From Hirsutella rhossiliensis (lineage: Eukaryota > Ascomycota > Sordariomycetes > Hypocreales > Ophiocordycipitaceae), in assembly GCF_020360975.1 (NCBI RefSeq), contig NW_025408670.1, positions 3,410,001-3,474,000 of the forward strand: a DNA stretch of 64,000 bases, in the 5' to 3' direction. A model generated the notes under the pieces. The model saw nothing but the letters and a program-made list of their open reading frames with translations. It did no database searches and had not been told where the DNA came from. The translations under genes and the position numbers were made by a program. Below are positions 1-10,560 of the stretch, piece by piece. How positions within the stretch are numbered: position 1 is the stretch's first letter; every line of letters begins with the position of its first letter.

Positions 1-1191
1 TGAGGCATTGCGATGCGGCGACGCTAAAGCCTAAGGGAGGAATTAGACGAGAAGAGCGGTACAGATATTGGGGAGGATAGAACTTACCCATGCCGAGCAG
101 AATCATAGGGAGGAAATAGTTGATCGAGTAGCCCACTGTCGTGACGCAAAAGAAGATGAACGCATAGACCCAGATTTTGAAGTCGGCGGCGGGCTTGAGA
201 AACTCGACCAGGGAAAAAGGCTCAGTGATGGCGTCTCCCCGATCGCGGTTGACACGGCGTATGATGAAGTCGCACTCTTGCTTGCTGAGAAAGTTCCACG
301 ATCGATGGGCTTCTTCGGGGAACTCGACGAGGAAGAAGCAGGAGGCGATGGCACCAAGGCAAGATATGACGCCTTCAATGATGAAGATCCATCGCCAGCC
401 TCGCAGGCCGGCCAGGCCGTTCATCTGCGAGAGGCCAAAAGCCAGGATGCCGCCGAGAGCACCGGCCACGCAGCCGACGCCGTAAAATACGGTGTAGCGC
501 TTTTGCATGTCGAAGCGGGTGTACCATGTGCTCAGGAGATAGACGGCCCCCGGAAAGTAGCCGGCTTCAAAGACACTGCGCCATGTTAACATATCTTGTA
601 GAAGTACTTGCTGTGTGTTCAGACTCACCCGACCAGGACTCGCAATCCTGCCAGGCTCTGCCACGAGTTAACAAAGCCGTTGCCAATCATGACCGCGCCC
701 CAGGCCAGCGTGATGGAGCTGAGGAACCATCTCGGGCCAATCTTTCTGGTGAGCACTGTGCCGAGCGGCTGGAAGACGGTATAGGCCACGAAAAATGTTA
801 CAATGATGGTCGAGTAGCGAGTGCCGACTTGGAGCTGGAGGTCTTTGTTGAGTCCGGCAATGGCCGCGGTCGACACGTTGACACGGTCGACGAGGGATAT
901 GACGTAGAGACAGGCAAGTATGAGAACTAGCCGAAAGTCACTGCAGGACGATTAGCAATCGCAATGGTAGCCGGCGTCGAGAGCTCAAGGCAAAAGGCTC
1001 TTCGTTGAGCAGACATTTGCTTACACGCGACGAATGATTCTCTTCTGCTCCTCGTGGGAGTAAACCTCGTCCCGGTCGACGTCGTGCTGGACAGGCGGGG
1101 TTGCCGTGCCGGTTTCGTCGTCCGGATCATGACGCAGAGAAGATTTCTCAAACATTTCCTTTGAGTTGTTGTAGTTATCCGGCAGAGCCAT
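1..1191 (-). CDS. MFS transporter, allantoate permease/Dal5-like (ACS family), 3' end outside window
   Basis: A plasma-membrane symporter of the anion:cation type, the family of fungal allantoate, nicotinate and vitamin permeases; the substrate cannot be read from sequence. Inferred exons are 1191-1025, 940-629, 575-88 and 30-1, with introns of 84, 53 and 57 bp that start GTAAGC, GTGAGT and GTAAGT. Joining them gives about 332 residues of an expected roughly 500. The N-terminus is a charged cytosolic tail. The first helix ends in SLVDRVN, followed by GLNKDLQL, VFEAGYFPGA and the family hallmark GWRWIFIIEG before the long central loop. The ATG at 1191 is the first in frame ahead of the hydrophilic tail. 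The C-terminal half lies beyond base 1. As the outermost gene it could move substrate or product of the neighbouring enzymes, but it could also be a bystander nutrient permease. Confidence 0.85.
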
Positions 1192-1859
1192 GTTGATTCG
1201 TTTCCTCGAGAATCAGGAAGAGGCAATTGACACAAGACTCGACAAGAATCGAAGCTCAAGAGTAGACATGGCCATGTATGTATGGCGATGGCACGTATGG
1301 TAGTCGAACAGTCGACAGGTGGCTGACGAGCACGTTACTAAGTATACGGCACCGTACAAAGACATGCAGTCGAGGGATCAGGGCAAAGGTGCTTCGACGC
1401 ACCCCAAGCTCAGCCCTCAGCCCCACAAACTCCCGACTTCCAGAAAAGCCCATCCGTACGGGACCCTAACCCGCTCAAGGGCTGATACCAGATCCTGTGG
1501 TTGAGCGGTATTGGGAGACTACAGAAGACGGCTGCCATTGGTGAGATGCTGTCCTGTAAAACACCATTGCAGGGGAGGCCATACGACAGGCAGGCCCGTT
1601 GCTCCCCTCCCCTGAAGGAAAGTGGCCGAGCCATGTTGGTGCCAAGACATGGAGCGGCACGCGGGAGCGGCTCGATTTTAGCGTTGCACGGCATGATGCG
1701 ACCCCTGCCTAGCCATTCGGATGCGTGGCCATCCCATATAATAGAAACTCGAGAACGGAGTCACCTCCGAGCCCATGCGGAGGGCTTGGGCCGATATGCC
1801 AATCACACTGGGCCAAAGCCACACCACCCTTCCCCTTCGGCGGATCGTCTTTTGTCCGC
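1192..1859. promoter_or_regulatory. Intergenic: MFS upstream region and DUF1365 3' side
   Basis: These 668 bp lie between the start of the minus-strand transporter and the stop of the minus-strand DUF1365 gene, so they must hold the transporter promoter and the DUF1365 terminator. Short reading frames here show no recognisable domain. An AT-rich CATATAATAG stretch lies near 1735. No clear regulatory motif could be assigned. Confidence 0.4.
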
Positions 1860-3608
1860 TTACTCCCCCCCAATGACCTTCATTACTCGTGTCCTCCATT
1901 GCAGACCCAGGGTTGCCACCATATATCCAACCTGTAACAGCGGATTACAGTGATCATGTACAAAGTCATCTAAGAAGCAGAATCCATCTCTTTTCAGCTG
2001 CGTTTTTGGATCGTGTCGCGATTCCGCGTTGGTTCGTGTGTGTGGCAAGCCGGGATCAGGGTAGGAACCTGTCAACGGCTGAGTGCAGCGGAGGTGCATG
2101 TATGCTGCCCAAGGCACGTTGTAAAGGGCCTCCTTGAGACTCCATCTCTTTCCAGGTCTTTGCTTCTGCAGGGCTTTTTCGAGGTCCTGTATGATACTGA
2201 TGAGGCTCTGTGCATCATCAGACCAGGCGGTGCGATTCTCCTCGTACGGATCCAGCAAAGTGTACGACAAAAGGTCGGACAGCTTCTTATGGGTGATCAA
2301 GTGACGAAAGAATTGAGGCGTGTGAATCCTCAAGTCGAACGCCTCAGGGTCATCCTCTTGCACAATCTTCAAATTCAGGAAAATGTAGTTTTGCAAACAC
2401 TGTTCCCCGTTGCCCCCAATGGATCGTGTTGTGAGCCTGTACTTGTTTGACGCCACGTCAAGCAGGTGCTGGAGATATTGGAGAAAGATGGATGCTAGGA
2501 ACGTCTCTGTCGATGATGAACGGCGTGGCAGAGTCGACTCTCTTGGTTCTGGGCGATACCAAATCTGTAGTTTATGAACTTGAGCCAGCACGATTGCCTG
2601 GAATACAATTTTCATGACTTTACAGCCGACTTAGCTCCAGTTCACGATTCGTAGTTTCATAGGCATTGGAGCACTTACATGTAGTCAGGACAGTCGACCC
2701 CCAGGAGATAAGGAGCCACAGAGACGCGAGTGTCGACAGGTCCGACGGATCCATCGCAGGCGCGTCAGACCACCAACGGGCGATAAGTTTAGGATGGCCC
2801 TTTGACGAGCGCAGGGTGATGGTGACTGAAACGTCGTCCTGCTCGGCCGGGCTTGTGGTAGAAAGCACATACGAGCCCTTCCTCGAACTAAACGGAGACA
2901 CGTGAAAGTCCTTGTCCAGCGTCTGCCTAAACATGCCGACATCTTCAGCAGCCGGGAACAAGTACATGCGCCGCTCGTCAAACGTATTATTGACCTCTGC
3001 GACGACATACTTGAGCTTCCCGTCTGCCGTGTAGAGGTACCAAAACGACGCCGGCTTGAATACGTAGTTGACGAAGCGCGGTGAAGTGAGCAGATAGACG
3101 TGAGGAAAGTCAGCTGGGTTTAGCTCCTAGTTGCAAGAGCCGGTCAGCTGCCGGACCAGGATTCGACTGTTGGTATACACACCTGACGTTTCAGGTAGGC
3201 ATCAATATTGTCAGACAGAGTGTCCCCGTCGCGACCCCGGTTCAAGTGGTCCTCGGGCGCAACATGAAGCCAGCCTCGTTTCCACCATGGAGCTGAGCTC
3301 ACGGAGAGTAGCCAGTTTGAAGCTGGAGACCGCACGGGAATGCCGACGGATAAGTATGGATAGACGAACCCATGTTTCTTTGGAAACAGGCGACGGTGTG
3401 AGATGTTGCACTTGATTATTTGCGTCTTGTGAATGGAAATACCGTGCCGGCGTGCGCTTGGCTGTTTCTCTGGTACAGACCTTGGTAGGATCCTATACTG
3501 AGCAGAGTACATGTATATGCCCACTGCAGCCAGGAGCAAGAGATAGATGGCCAGTATCATCTCAGAAAGGGACGAAGCCAAGGAATCGAGAAGGTAGGAT
3601 GGAGTCAT
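1860..3608 (-). CDS. DUF1365 family protein (COG3496), membrane-anchored
   Basis: Function is unknown. In bacteria this family is encoded beside a COG2907 FAD oxidoreductase and a cyclopropane-fatty-acid-synthase-like methyltransferase, so a role in acyl-chain modification is inferred. Inferred exons are 3608-3183, 3126-2679 and 2629-1860, with introns of 56 and 49 bp, giving about 547 residues. Residues 17-35 form a hydrophobic helix. Then come YPYLSVGIPV, a KRGWLHV segment, SPRFVNYVFKPASFWYLY, EVNNTFDERRMYLF, DFHVSPFSSRKGSY, SSKGHPKLIARW and LQIWYRPEP, which is the usual block order of the family. The C-terminal 60-70 residues after the last conserved block look poorly conserved, so the true stop or an extra intron there is uncertain. 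The gene is head-to-head with the dioxygenase. It probably works with the FAD oxidoreductase at 10.5 kb. Confidence 0.85.
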
Positions 3609-4076
3609 GGCGAGTGCGCCTCATGGCTTCCCAGCACACGGTTAAGCTCAACTGCTTGAGCTGACAGGCCCACCCAGCTTCCTCTGTTCAACACGGGGGG
3701 GCGTTGGCCCATTATTCGGCCCGGCACAGTGTCCATGAAGCGATGCAGGGGTGGCATCGAGGCATGTGACGTGAGTCTCACCCACGCACAGAATACTCCG
3801 CACCGGACAGGCCAGGCGTGCAGGCGTGTTCCTTAGGGGTTCCACGGGGTCAAAGAGGGGCTGGGCTGGGGCTGGGATCTCCTGGTAACCAGCGTATTGC
3901 GTACGGTTACTTTGCCATGTGACTGGGTCGTACAACAGATGGATGTTGGTCGCGAGCAGCGAGCCGGATGCCCCTGCCGGCCGGTGGAAGGACTACCATG
4001 CGATCAAAAGCCTCATGGCGAAGCTGGACAAATCAATCAGCGCCTGTCTCGTCATTGAGCACTTGAGAACTCGGCC
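3609..4076. promoter_or_regulatory. Shared upstream region of DUF1365 (minus) and dioxygenase (plus)
   Basis: A 468-bp gap between two divergent start codons, so both promoters must lie here. It is GC-rich with no tandem repeats. A CCGGCCGG palindrome occurs near 3976. No TATA box or regulator site could be named with confidence. Confidence 0.5.
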
Positions 4077-5169
4077 ATGGCTTCCGAGAAGCTGTTCCGC
4101 GATATTCCCCCCTTTCCCGAAAATGTACCCACGATGCCAATGCACACCGTTTCGCTGGCCGGCTTGAACTCGAGAGATGAAAAGACGGCGCAGCAGGCAC
4201 TGGATGCGTGCCAGGAGCTTGGCTTCTTCCTCGTCGACCTGCGCGGCGATGAATTGGGCGAGGCCGTCATGGAGGAGATTGACCACTTATTTGCGGTTGG
4301 CAAGGACATCATGGACCTCCCGCAGGACGTCAAGCGAGCGTTTTTACACGATATCCCAAGGAGCTTTCTAGGGTATGCGTCATTCAGAGAATTGTCTGTC
4401 CTTTTGCTCAACCTCTCGCAGGTTCAAGCCGCGTGGCCATGCCAAAACCGAGACGGAGGAGCCGGACCGCTTTGAGTGGTTCAATATCGGGCAAGACGGC
4501 CTCATGGGCACCACGCCGCTTCAACCACTGCCCGCGCTCGTGCACACTCACCTCGCCCTGTTCACCTCGTTCCTCAAGCACGCCCAGCGCATCGTCGCAA
4601 CAGTCAGCGCCACGCTCGCAAGGCAGCTGTCCCTGCCAGAAGACACATTCTCCTCGCTGCAAACACCGACCAAGCCGTCCGGGACCGTCGTCCGGCTCAT
4701 CAAGGCCTTTGCCAGTCCCGCGGCCCAGGACCTGCGGACGAGCATGATCCACCACACCGACTTTGGCACCGTCACGCTCCTCGCAAACGTGCTCGGCGGC
4801 CTGCAGATTCTCACTCCCGGCGGGTGTGCGGCCGACGAGGATGCATGGCGCTGGGTGCGGCCGCAGCCGGGGTGTCTGATTGTCAACCTCGGCGACGCCA
4901 TGGTGCAGTGGACGGGCGGGCTCTTGCGCAGCAACGTCCATCGCATCCGGTACCCGCCGGGCGAGCAGCGCTTCGTCGACCGGTACAGCCTGGCGCTTCT
5001 CGTGCGGCCGGAGCGCGATGCGAGCATGAGGAGCAAGGTCGGCGCCGAGGCGGACGACGCAGAGGATGCCAACTTGACGGCGTGGGAGTGGGAGGTGAAA
5101 AAGGCCATGTCTTTGTCGAGAGGCGAGGCCGTCATGAAAAGCACAGGCGGGAAGCCAGTTGTCGTCTAG
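4077..5169 (+). CDS. 2-oxoglutarate/Fe(II)-dependent dioxygenase, isopenicillin-N-synthase-like fold
   Basis: A soluble non-haem iron oxygenase that would hydroxylate, desaturate or cyclise a substrate using 2-oxoglutarate and O2. Exons 4077-4372 and 4422-5169 are separated by a 49-bp GTATGC...CGCAG intron and encode 347 residues, typical for the family. The N-terminal DIOX_N-type region spans about residues 10-120 and contains the ACQELGFFLV block. The catalytic part has an HxD iron-binding motif, HTD at 210-212, a distal iron-binding His at 272 in NVHRI, and the 2-oxoglutarate-binding RxS pair at Arg286/Ser288 in RYSLA. All ligands expected for activity are present. The ATG at 4077 follows a 470-bp divergent promoter and gives the full N-domain. 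It converges with the Pth11-like gene downstream. The substrate is unknown; the context suggests a tailoring step. Confidence 0.92.
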
Positions 5170-5298
5170 CATGAAGCTACAACGTGTGTGAGCACACGAG
5201 ACTTGCCCTAGATGACCGGTAGATATAACCGCATCTGCTGCTCATTAACAACATGAACTCATGCAAGCTAGCCCTGGCATCACTCTTTCACTATTCAT

Positions 5299-5481
5299 TT
5301 ATACATTGGTCGACGTCTTGTCCCACGGCCGCACCAGCGCCCGCGTCCGCTGCTCCTGCTCATGCGCATCCGCCGTGTGCGCCTCGACATCGATACGCGT
5401 CTGCATGGTAATGATGCCATTCTCCTTGGCCCCAAGTGGCCCGTCCTTGAGGGGAATCTCATCCTCATGGTAGACCGACTC
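5299..5481 (-). other. In-frame C-terminal extension beyond the TAG of the Pth11-like gene
   Basis: Reading on in the same frame past the TAG at 5484-5482 gives 60 sense codons and then TAA at 5301-5299. The peptide starts ESVYHEDEIP and contains a GIITMQTRIDVE segment, a short beta-like stretch of the kind often seen near the C-terminus of Pth11-like proteins. It would bring the protein to about 387 residues, closer to the usual family length. Either the stop is a nonsense change, or an unrecognised intron removes it; TTGTAG directly before the tail could be a splice acceptor. Confidence 0.55.
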
Positions 5482-6577
5482 CTACAAGTTGCTATACTGG
5501 GCACCGCGCTTGGACGACGCCCGGGCATGAAAGCTCTTGTCGCCGGCCGAGTGGCCGCTCATGTTGGACACCTTGGTCGAGTTACGGGTGCCGCGCGACA
5601 GGAGCGTCTGCGTCTTCTTTTGCACGCCGCGCAGCAGGGTAAAGGAGGCAGGCAGGTCGGCAATGACCTCGGCCATGTTGCGCTCAATGACGGTGCATAG
5701 GTACACGCGGTAGAGGGCCCATGTAAAGTCGGGGTTGTAAAAGTCGCCATCGAAGGCGACGCGGATAATGGACGAGGCAAAGACAAACAGTCCTGATCCT
5801 GTCAGGCCGATGACGACCAGTCTTCTGGCTAGACTCATCTGCAGCCGGCCGAAGAAGTAGACGGGCGCGACGGCGTAGAACAGGTCCGTGAGGCTGTTGA
5901 TGGCTGTCATGACAGTCAAGTTAACACTCAAGGCTCCGGAAAAGAACATGGAAGAGGTAGGCCTACCGGTAAAGGCAATGATGGAGTGCACCAGCGTGCT
6001 GATGCTCGCCACCTCGCCGGGAATGTCGGGCTCCCAGAGCTTGCGCAGCGGCTTGGCCTGCAGACCCCAGAGGATGCCCTGGCAGGTGCTCGCCGTCGTG
6101 GTAATGGCAATGAGGCCGTAGATGACCCATTTGGTGCGCCGGTGGACGTTTTGCACAATGGCCAGAATAAAGAAGCAAATGGAAATCTTGACGGCCCACA
6201 GCGAGATGTTGGCAAAGAGGATGTTGTACTGGCTGAGTCTCTTGAGCGTCAGCACGTGCGGCCGGTCGATGAATTGCAAATGGCGTCCGAAACCGTGCTG
6301 CACGGCCTGGATCTCGAGGATATTGGCCGTCAAGTTGAATGCCTATGGCGTGTGAGTTGTCGTCGCATCCCCTCTGAGAAGCGCAAGAGCTTACCAACGC
6401 GATGATGATAAAGTAGTCTGCAGTCCCGAGCCCGACTTTTGTGACGAGCTTCATGACGACTCGCGACCCGGTCGACAGGACAATGAGGATGGAGAAGACG
6501 GTGCACAGGATCAAGAGATCCTGGCCCCTGTCCTCGTCGACCAACGTCGGGTCGAACTTGATGAAGCCATTGGACAT
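5482..6577 (-). CDS. Pth11-like integral membrane protein (fungal rhodopsin-like domain family), ends at an in-frame TAG
   Basis: A predicted plasma-membrane protein of the fungal family with seven helices that includes Pth11-like receptors and SAT4-type proteins found in metabolite clusters. Inferred exons are 6577-6395, 6342-5967 and 5903-5482. The introns are 52 bp (GTAAGC) and 63 bp (GTAGGC), and the total is 326 residues. Visible features include a first helix at about residues 20-45, the HxGFGRH loop, helices around SLWAVKISICFFILAI, GLIAITTTAS and SIIAFTAINSLTDLFYAV, and the late WALYRVYLCTVIERNMAEVIADLPA segment typical of the family. The 63-bp second intron keeps frame if retained and would insert 21 residues. 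The gene points toward the dioxygenase. Ligand and role are unknown; signalling or substrate handling at the membrane are both possible. Confidence 0.82.
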
Positions 6578-7727
6578 TTTCGGCAGATGCTGATGTAGAG
6601 AGAAAAGAGTGTGTTCCGGGCGCACTGCCTCGCGCCTCGCGATGACGTGCAAGGATGGAACTGGGCAGCTTTATGGATGGGCTGTGCTGACGGGCGTGTT
6701 AACTCTCCGATGACGGGACATGAGACAGGCGGGCAATCGAGGAGTCGGGCGAATGGTATAAGAGCCGGCGCAACATCCAGTCGAGGTCTGCCCGCCGATA
6801 TAATTAGCAAGGCCGCGAATGAACCATTCCCAAGCCGACTCGCTTCACTGCATGTACTGTAGAGGGAATGACTCTGTTGCCTGTCTGCACCTGCGACCCC
6901 GTGTTAACCAGACCCCCCCCCGATGTTCCGCATGTCTCTTGACCGGTCACCTCCGGCTTCCACGATGTCACGGTTGCAGAGGGTGCTCTGATAGGACTGG
7001 TGCGGTCTGTACAGTGTACAGACTCTGCTCTATCCAAAATCACTGCTCCGTTCGTCCATGGAATCCAGCCACCTCCCATGCAGTCACATAGTAAGCGACC
7101 ATAGCCGATAGGTAAACCAAGGAACAAAGGCCTCCCTCCTGCTGCAGCAGTACATACTGACGCTATTGAAGCGTCAGGATCTAGACCAATGATGTTGGCA
7201 TATGCACATGGTGCGTGAGACTGCTGCAACCCGATGCATCCGACCCTTGAAAGCTGAGCCCGCCCCTTCTAGAGCGAAGACAAGGGAACTTTTGTATGCC
7301 GTCCCGGTTCGAGGCATAATCGCCCGCTTATCCGACGGGAGCGAGACACAAACGCCACGACAGGATGCTCTGCCGAGACTCTTTTGGCCCCCATGTTAAC
7401 GGCGGGGCTTTGTCCAGGTCGTAGAACGCCGTCACCACAACGGCGCATCTGCATGGCAGGACCAGCAGCATCGCGGGTGAGCACTTGTTGGTCGGCACCT
7501 CAGCTGAGGCCTGGGACCTGCAGCGAAGGATTTTGACTTTGTACGGCATCGTCGGCTCCTGGGCTCGGTTGTGCTGTGTTGGGGTTCTACAGATGCCGTG
7601 ATGCTTGTCGAGCTGCATCGTGTCGACAATGGGCTTGCCTGTTTCACTGTCGTCTCGGTTATCTCGAAATATCATGCGGTATTCATCTCCGAGGGCTACT
7701 CGGTAGACAAGTGTGCCTTTATAAACC
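6578..7727. other. Intergenic: Pth11-like promoter and P450 3' side
   Basis: These 1,150 bp lie between the start of the Pth11-like gene and the stop of the P450, both on the minus strand. A minus-strand open frame (7328-7921) overlaps the P450 3' end in another frame, but it shows no domain and is probably chance. Nothing else is recognisable. Confidence 0.4.
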
Positions 7728-9537
7728 TCACCGGGCTTTAAACTGGATAAACGGACCACTCTCCCAACCCGCAATCGAATAATGACTCTCAAACACAAGC
7801 TCCTTGTCCGCGCCCCTTTCCCCTCGGGCATTCGACCGGATATGAGACCTCGTCGAGCGCTGCATCTGCCCCCGCCGAAAGTCGTAGTTGACCAAGATGT
7901 ATGCGTACGCAATGCTGCCAATCATGATGGCGACGTGGCTGCCCGCACAGTTGCGCGGCCCGATCAGAAACGGTCTAAACATGGTTTTTGCAAGCGAGTA
8001 CTCCGTCTCGGGTATCGTGCCTGGGATCCAGCGCTCCGGCCAGAAGCGCACCGGGTCACGGAAGATGCGGCCGTCCCTGAAGAGCGAAAAGATGCTCATC
8101 CCCACGTCGCTGCCAACCGTCAGGGGCACCCCGTCTGGCCCGACTGTGACGCCGGGCCGCTCGCACTCGCGCCAGTGGACGCCGCAGGCTGGAGGCAGCA
8201 GGCGCATGACTTCGTTGATGACGGCGCGCAGGTAGACGTTGGACTCGAGCCTGGCGTCCCAAGGAATATCCTCGCCGGGCGTATACATGCTCCGCATCTC
8301 GGCCGCCAGTTTCTCGTACACGTACGGATACTGAGTCAGGTAATGGACGAACCCGGAGACCATGATGCCGTACGCATCGGCAGACGAAAAGGTGCTGAAC
8401 GCGCCCTCGCCAATCATCTGCGCATAGTTGTGGCCCGGGTTCTTGAGGATGCCCAGGCCGCTCTGGATGACGGGGCCAAAGATGCCCCGGCTTGTGGACG
8501 CGTTGTCGGCAATGGCCTGGTCCAGCAGCGTCTTGTACCACTGGGCAAACTTGCGTGCTTCGGACGAGACGAGGAGAAAGGCAACGGCGACGATGTGTCC
8601 AATGCCCAGGGTGCTAAAGATGGGCAGCTGTTCCCACAGGCCCATCTTCTTCTCGTGCACGTACAGCGCGGGAAAGACGAATTCCCGGGCCGGGCTGCGC
8701 AAGAGGTCCGTCTTGATGCCGAGTCCGAAATCAGCCATGGTGTCGAAACCCAAGCAGAGATCTGGCATTGACAGTTAGCCATCTCCCCACTTACGCGAGT
8801 GTGTCATGGCCAGACATACTCCATTTCCTCATGTCGGCTGCAGCGCTCCAGCCATCTGCGTCCATTTCCCTTTGCAGCTGGCCAAAGTAGACCTTGAGGT
8901 TGCGCAGGATGGCTGGCTCAAAGCGCGCGAGGTAGTCTGCGCCGACGCCGGATCGAAAGACCCTGCGCAGGTTGTGGTGCAGAGTCTTGTCAATCGACGT
9001 CATGGTGCTCCAGCCGTCGGGGATGGGGATCATGGTCTTGTAGCCCTTGGCCTTTCGAAAGGGGGCGCCATGGCCATAGATGGCTGTTTTTGTCAACCTT
9101 GACTCTTTGACGAGGTATGATGATGAAGACACCGGGGTAATACTGACCAGCCATGTCTGGCGGATGCAAGGAGAGGACCTGGTTTGGCGCATATCGGATC
9201 AAGTCTCCTTCGATGGATGAGCATGTCTAAGCTAGCCACTCTGAAGAAAGGGCACGAACCGTAACGTTGATGGCATCGCTGCACATCGAGGTGCATCGTC
9301 CCTCGCCATGAGTGATAGGCCGAGTACAGGCTCGTTACTTTTGCTAGAAACGGACCGGGGACTTTGCTATATGGGTGGAAATGGCGCCTCTTGACTATAA
9401 CGGCGACAATCTAATCCCATGAGCGACGACATCGACAGGGGAACGTGACGTGTAGAACTGAGACGTACAAAAGCGACGAGGGCTGCAGCTGCAAAGGCAG
9501 CATAGCGAGCGCCAAGGGATGCAAATACACTTGCCAT
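7728..9537 (-). CDS. Cytochrome P450 monooxygenase, ER-anchored, with an atypical I-helix
   Basis: A haem-thiolate monooxygenase, probably on the ER membrane with a cytochrome P450 reductase partner. Five exons are inferred: 9537-9469, 9389-9260, 9207-9148, 9104-8820 and 8761-7728. The introns are 79, 52, 43 and 58 bp, and the last has a GTATGT donor and a CTAAC branch site. The total is 525 residues. Residues 1-23 form an alanine-rich anchor. A proline-rich hinge contains VPGPFLAK, followed by DLIRYAPNQV. ExxR is EVMR at 365-368, the PERF-type motif is FWPERW, and the haem loop FLIGPRNCAG puts the ligand at Cys453. The I-helix reads SSADAYG at about 307-313: the acidic Asp is present, but the usual next Thr is Ala. 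It is head-to-head with the FAD oxidoreductase. The substrate is unknown; a tailoring oxidation is inferred. Confidence 0.9.
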
Positions 9538-10556
9538 GACGGGCAATCTGCTGTGGCCGCAAAAAGGGGGATGAGAGAAGAGGGTCGTACCCAGCACGCC
9601 CCGTATCTTCTATTTGATGTCTATACCGCTGGTCCAAGTACTCCGTACCACGCTTTTTCTGTTCCAGCTGCCTACAAGACGGGCATCGTAGCTGCTCATG
9701 TTTGCATATTGCCCTCCGTCAGACGCTTATGGCTTTTTCTCCGAAACGGCTGCCTTGCCGCGCTATTTTAAGTTCTTACGGCCCTTCGGCAAGTCAGGAG
9801 ATATCTCAACTGGCACTGTAACCACATCAGACGGCTGTCATGGCAGGGCCGTCGACCACGGCGAGGCTTTCTCGGCACAGACCTTGTCGAGGGTCGAGAC
9901 GAAAATATACCCGCATATAATAGCGCCTGTGCACATCATTCTTGGCTGGCCACTTGTACGCCGGTGCCAATTTCTCGCCACCACCACCTTCCCGTTCCAA
10001 GACTCCCGTTCAACTCTTTTTTTAAACGGGCTCGACGGCAAGACAGCTGGTTGGCTGGGTAGGATTACCAGTCTTACTCCCCCCTGTCGTCCTGCAAAGA
10101 AACACTGTCCGAGGCACTGTCCCGACGCCTGTAAGCTGGAGCCCGGTATCGGTCAGACGGCAGGGCTGCCGTGCCGCGCCGAGGTCTAGGCCCCGAAGTC
10201 TCGCCTCGTATAGGTGCAAGCAAGTCGTCGGTACGCGCGGACGGCCAGGGGCCAATACTTACACGTCGACTCGCCTGCCTTGCTCGACGAATAAAGACGG
10301 CTCCGGGAGGCGTTGGGATAACCTACATTTGCCGTCTGGTGTGCCGTAGGGCTTGACAGCGTCAGGCTGGCCAATGACCCCCCTTGTCTGCGCGAGGCCA
10401 TGGCCTGTGAAGCCCTCGGCTTAGGTCTCCATGATTGCTGCCTGCTCGTCGACGATCCATCTTATCCGATACCAGTAGTTTAAAGGCCGCCGATTAGCTG
10501 TGCCTTCTCACCATGCCGCCCTTGCCGAAAGGTCCACCGATATCCCGCCGCTCGTC
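9538..10556. promoter_or_regulatory. Shared upstream region of P450 (minus) and FAD oxidoreductase (plus)
   Basis: About 1 kb between divergent starts, with no supported gene. It contains the 12-mer AGTACTCCGTAC at 9637-9648, which recurs as its reverse complement in the thioesterase/MFS divergent region. It also holds several AT-rich TATA-like patches (for example near 9905) and a short upstream reading frame at its right end. Confidence 0.45.
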
Positions 10557-10560
10557 ATGA
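10513..10560 (+). promoter_or_regulatory. Upstream open reading frame overlapping the FAD oxidoreductase start (ATGA overlap)
   Basis: An ATG in good context (CACCATGCC) opens a 15-codon frame whose TGA overlaps the first in-frame ATG of the main gene as ATGA at 10557-10560. If this region is transcribed, ribosomes starting at the first ATG would end exactly where the main frame begins, so translation would need leaky scanning or reinitiation. The transcription start is not known from sequence. Confidence 0.45.

Noticed and set aside
68..930. Plus-strand frames over the first transporter
   Set aside because: Complement of well-supported MFS exons with clean splice sites.
4408..5172. Minus-strand open frames opposite the dioxygenase
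   Set aside because: Antisense shadows of a gene with complete catalytic motifs on the plus strand.
7328..7921. Minus-strand frame overlapping the P450 3' end, with a plausible-looking stretch
   Set aside because: It runs in another frame through conserved P450 sequence, no domain is recognisable, and the P450 stop at 7728 follows a normal P450 C-terminus.
7782..8771. Long plus-strand open frame (329 codons)
   Set aside because: It is the complement of the P450 last exon; the minus strand carries all P450 motifs, so this is a GC-driven shadow.
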